From Clostridia bacterium (GTDB taxonomy: Bacteria > Bacillota > Clostridia > Oscillospirales > Butyricicoccaceae), in NCBI GenBank assembly GCA_017547995.1, contig JAFYNW010000226.1:1-5872 (forward strand): 5,872 nucleotides of DNA. The letters run 5' to 3'. A program made the translations under genes and the position numbers. The notes under the pieces were generated by a model. The model did no database searches, was not told the DNA's origin, and was given only the letters and a program-made list of their open reading frames with translations. The first letter of the stretch is position 1. The number at the start of each line of letters is the position of its first letter. This document shows, in pieces, positions 5,184 to 5,872 of this stretch.

Positions 5184-5872
5184 ATGAAAAACGTAAAGGC
5201 TTTCAGCATTTTCACGGCTGTCACCCTCATTCTTGCGGTGTCTGCTGTATATTATTCTGCCCGTACAGAGAAATACGAGCGATATATCACCCATCTTTCC
5301 GACCGCGCCTTTTCCGACATTATAACGTCGGTCAACGCCGTTGCCACCTCACTTGACAAGATGCAGTATGCCACCGAGGGCAAGTATATGAATACCCTTG
5401 CGGCAAACGTATGGCGCGAGGCTATGGGGGCGAAGGCCGCCCTTTCCCTGCTTCCCCTCAGTGACGTTGAGCTTGACGAAACGCAGAAGTTTATAAGCCA
5501 GTCGGGCGCGTATGCCTATTCGATTCTGCAGAGAGGTCTAGATGATGACACACAGACAAATATCATGAAGCTTTCCCAGACGGCCGACGGACTGACTGAG
5601 AAATTATGGGAGGTCAAGACGAGACTTAACAACGGCGAGATTTCATTTGACCTTCTGCGTGACGATACTGACGTTTCTGTCAGCGATATGGAGGAAGGAA
5701 TTTCCGATATCGAAACCGACTTCCCTGAGATGGGCAATCTTATTTATGACGGACCGTATTCCGACCATATTGAGCTGATGAAGCCGGCTTTTCTCGAGGA
5801 TAAGCCTGAGGTTGAGATTGGTGTTGCCCTCGGTAATGCCCGTGTTTTTGCTCAGGATAATTCGCTGAAATA
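5184..5872 (+). CDS. ypeB: germination/sporulation protein YpeB (5' part, cut by window end)
   Basis: The frame is open from ATG 5184 to the last base, with 229 complete codons read. GAGG at 5173-5176 lies seven bases upstream. In Bacillus, YpeB is made in the forespore and is mutually dependent on the cortex-lytic enzyme SleB for stability and localisation at the spore inner membrane. Residues 5-22 form an uncleaved-looking signal anchor (FSIFTAVTLILAVSAVYY) after a short basic N-terminus. A long, largely helical extracytoplasmic region follows (about 28-180). Residues 185-196, NLIYDGPYSDHI, match the characteristic YpeB motif before the C-terminal PepSY-type repeats, which would lie beyond the window. 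Bacillus YpeB is about 450 residues, so roughly half is seen. The gene is transcribed divergently from trpS and no sleB precedes it. Forespore sigma-G control is expected, but only a weak match (GTATA 5125-5129, AAAAATA 5147-5153) is present. Confidence 0.93.
   Translation, partial: MKNVKAFSIFTAVTLILAVSAVYYSARTEKYERYITHLSDRAFSDIITSVNAVATSLDKMQYATEGKYMNTLAANVWREAMGAKAALSLLPLSDVELDETQKFISQSGAYAYSILQRGLDDDTQTNIMKLSQTADGLTEKLWEVKTRLNNGEISFDLLRDDTDVSVSDMEEGISDIETDFPEMGNLIYDGPYSDHIELMKPAFLEDKPEVEIGVALGNARVFAQDNSLK

Noticed and set aside
5516..5737. Reverse-strand frame inside ypeB
   Set aside because: Ser-rich shadow of the YpeB coding sequence, which is supported by its signal anchor and the IYDGPYSDHI motif.

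Overview
The window reads as chromosomal DNA from an anaerobic, spore-forming Firmicute of the class Clostridia, most likely an Oscillospiraceae/Ruminococcaceae-type gut bacterium. This is inferred from the partial sporulation/germination gene ypeB, a pair of small clostridial proteins of unknown function, the TagO/MnaA-type wall polymer genes, strong AGGAGG-type ribosome binding sites, moderate GC with AT-rich promoters, and an interspersed hairpin element (stem GGGAGGG/CCCTCCC followed by CCCCTACGG) of a kind I recall from such genomes. No database search was possible.

Layout. Positions 1-778 (+ strand): the last codons of an unidentified gene, then two tightly packed small genes, a soluble helical protein (47-487) and a small membrane protein (506-778). 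Positions 779-1084: a 306-base gap with a palindromic repeat, a series of small hairpins and a strong bidirectional terminator, where the two converging transcription units meet. Positions 1085-5028 (- strand): one compact operon read trpS > tagO/wecA-like > wecB/mnaA > membrane-anchored protein of unknown function, with an 18-base gap and then overlaps of 23 and 11 bases. Positions 5029-5183: a short AT-rich divergent promoter region with a perfect 17-base dyad. Positions 5184-5872 (+ strand): the start of ypeB, cut by the window edge.

How the genes work together. TagO-type transferase and the non-hydrolysing UDP-GlcNAc 2-epimerase form a functional pair. The first loads GlcNAc-1-P onto undecaprenyl phosphate. 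The second makes UDP-ManNAc, the next sugar of wall teichoic acid linkage units and many surface polysaccharides. The fourth gene is probably a cell-surface protein on the outer face of the membrane. The tryptophanyl-tRNA synthetase heading the operon has a leader too short for a T-box.

The most notable observation is that the tagO-like gene has no ATG, GTG or TTG at its proper start. The only Shine-Dalgarno sequence in the right place points to an ATT codon at 4008, which restores the missing first membrane helix. I found no mobile element, CRISPR array, tRNA or rRNA and no evident defence system. Apart from the items listed, this is an ordinary core region.
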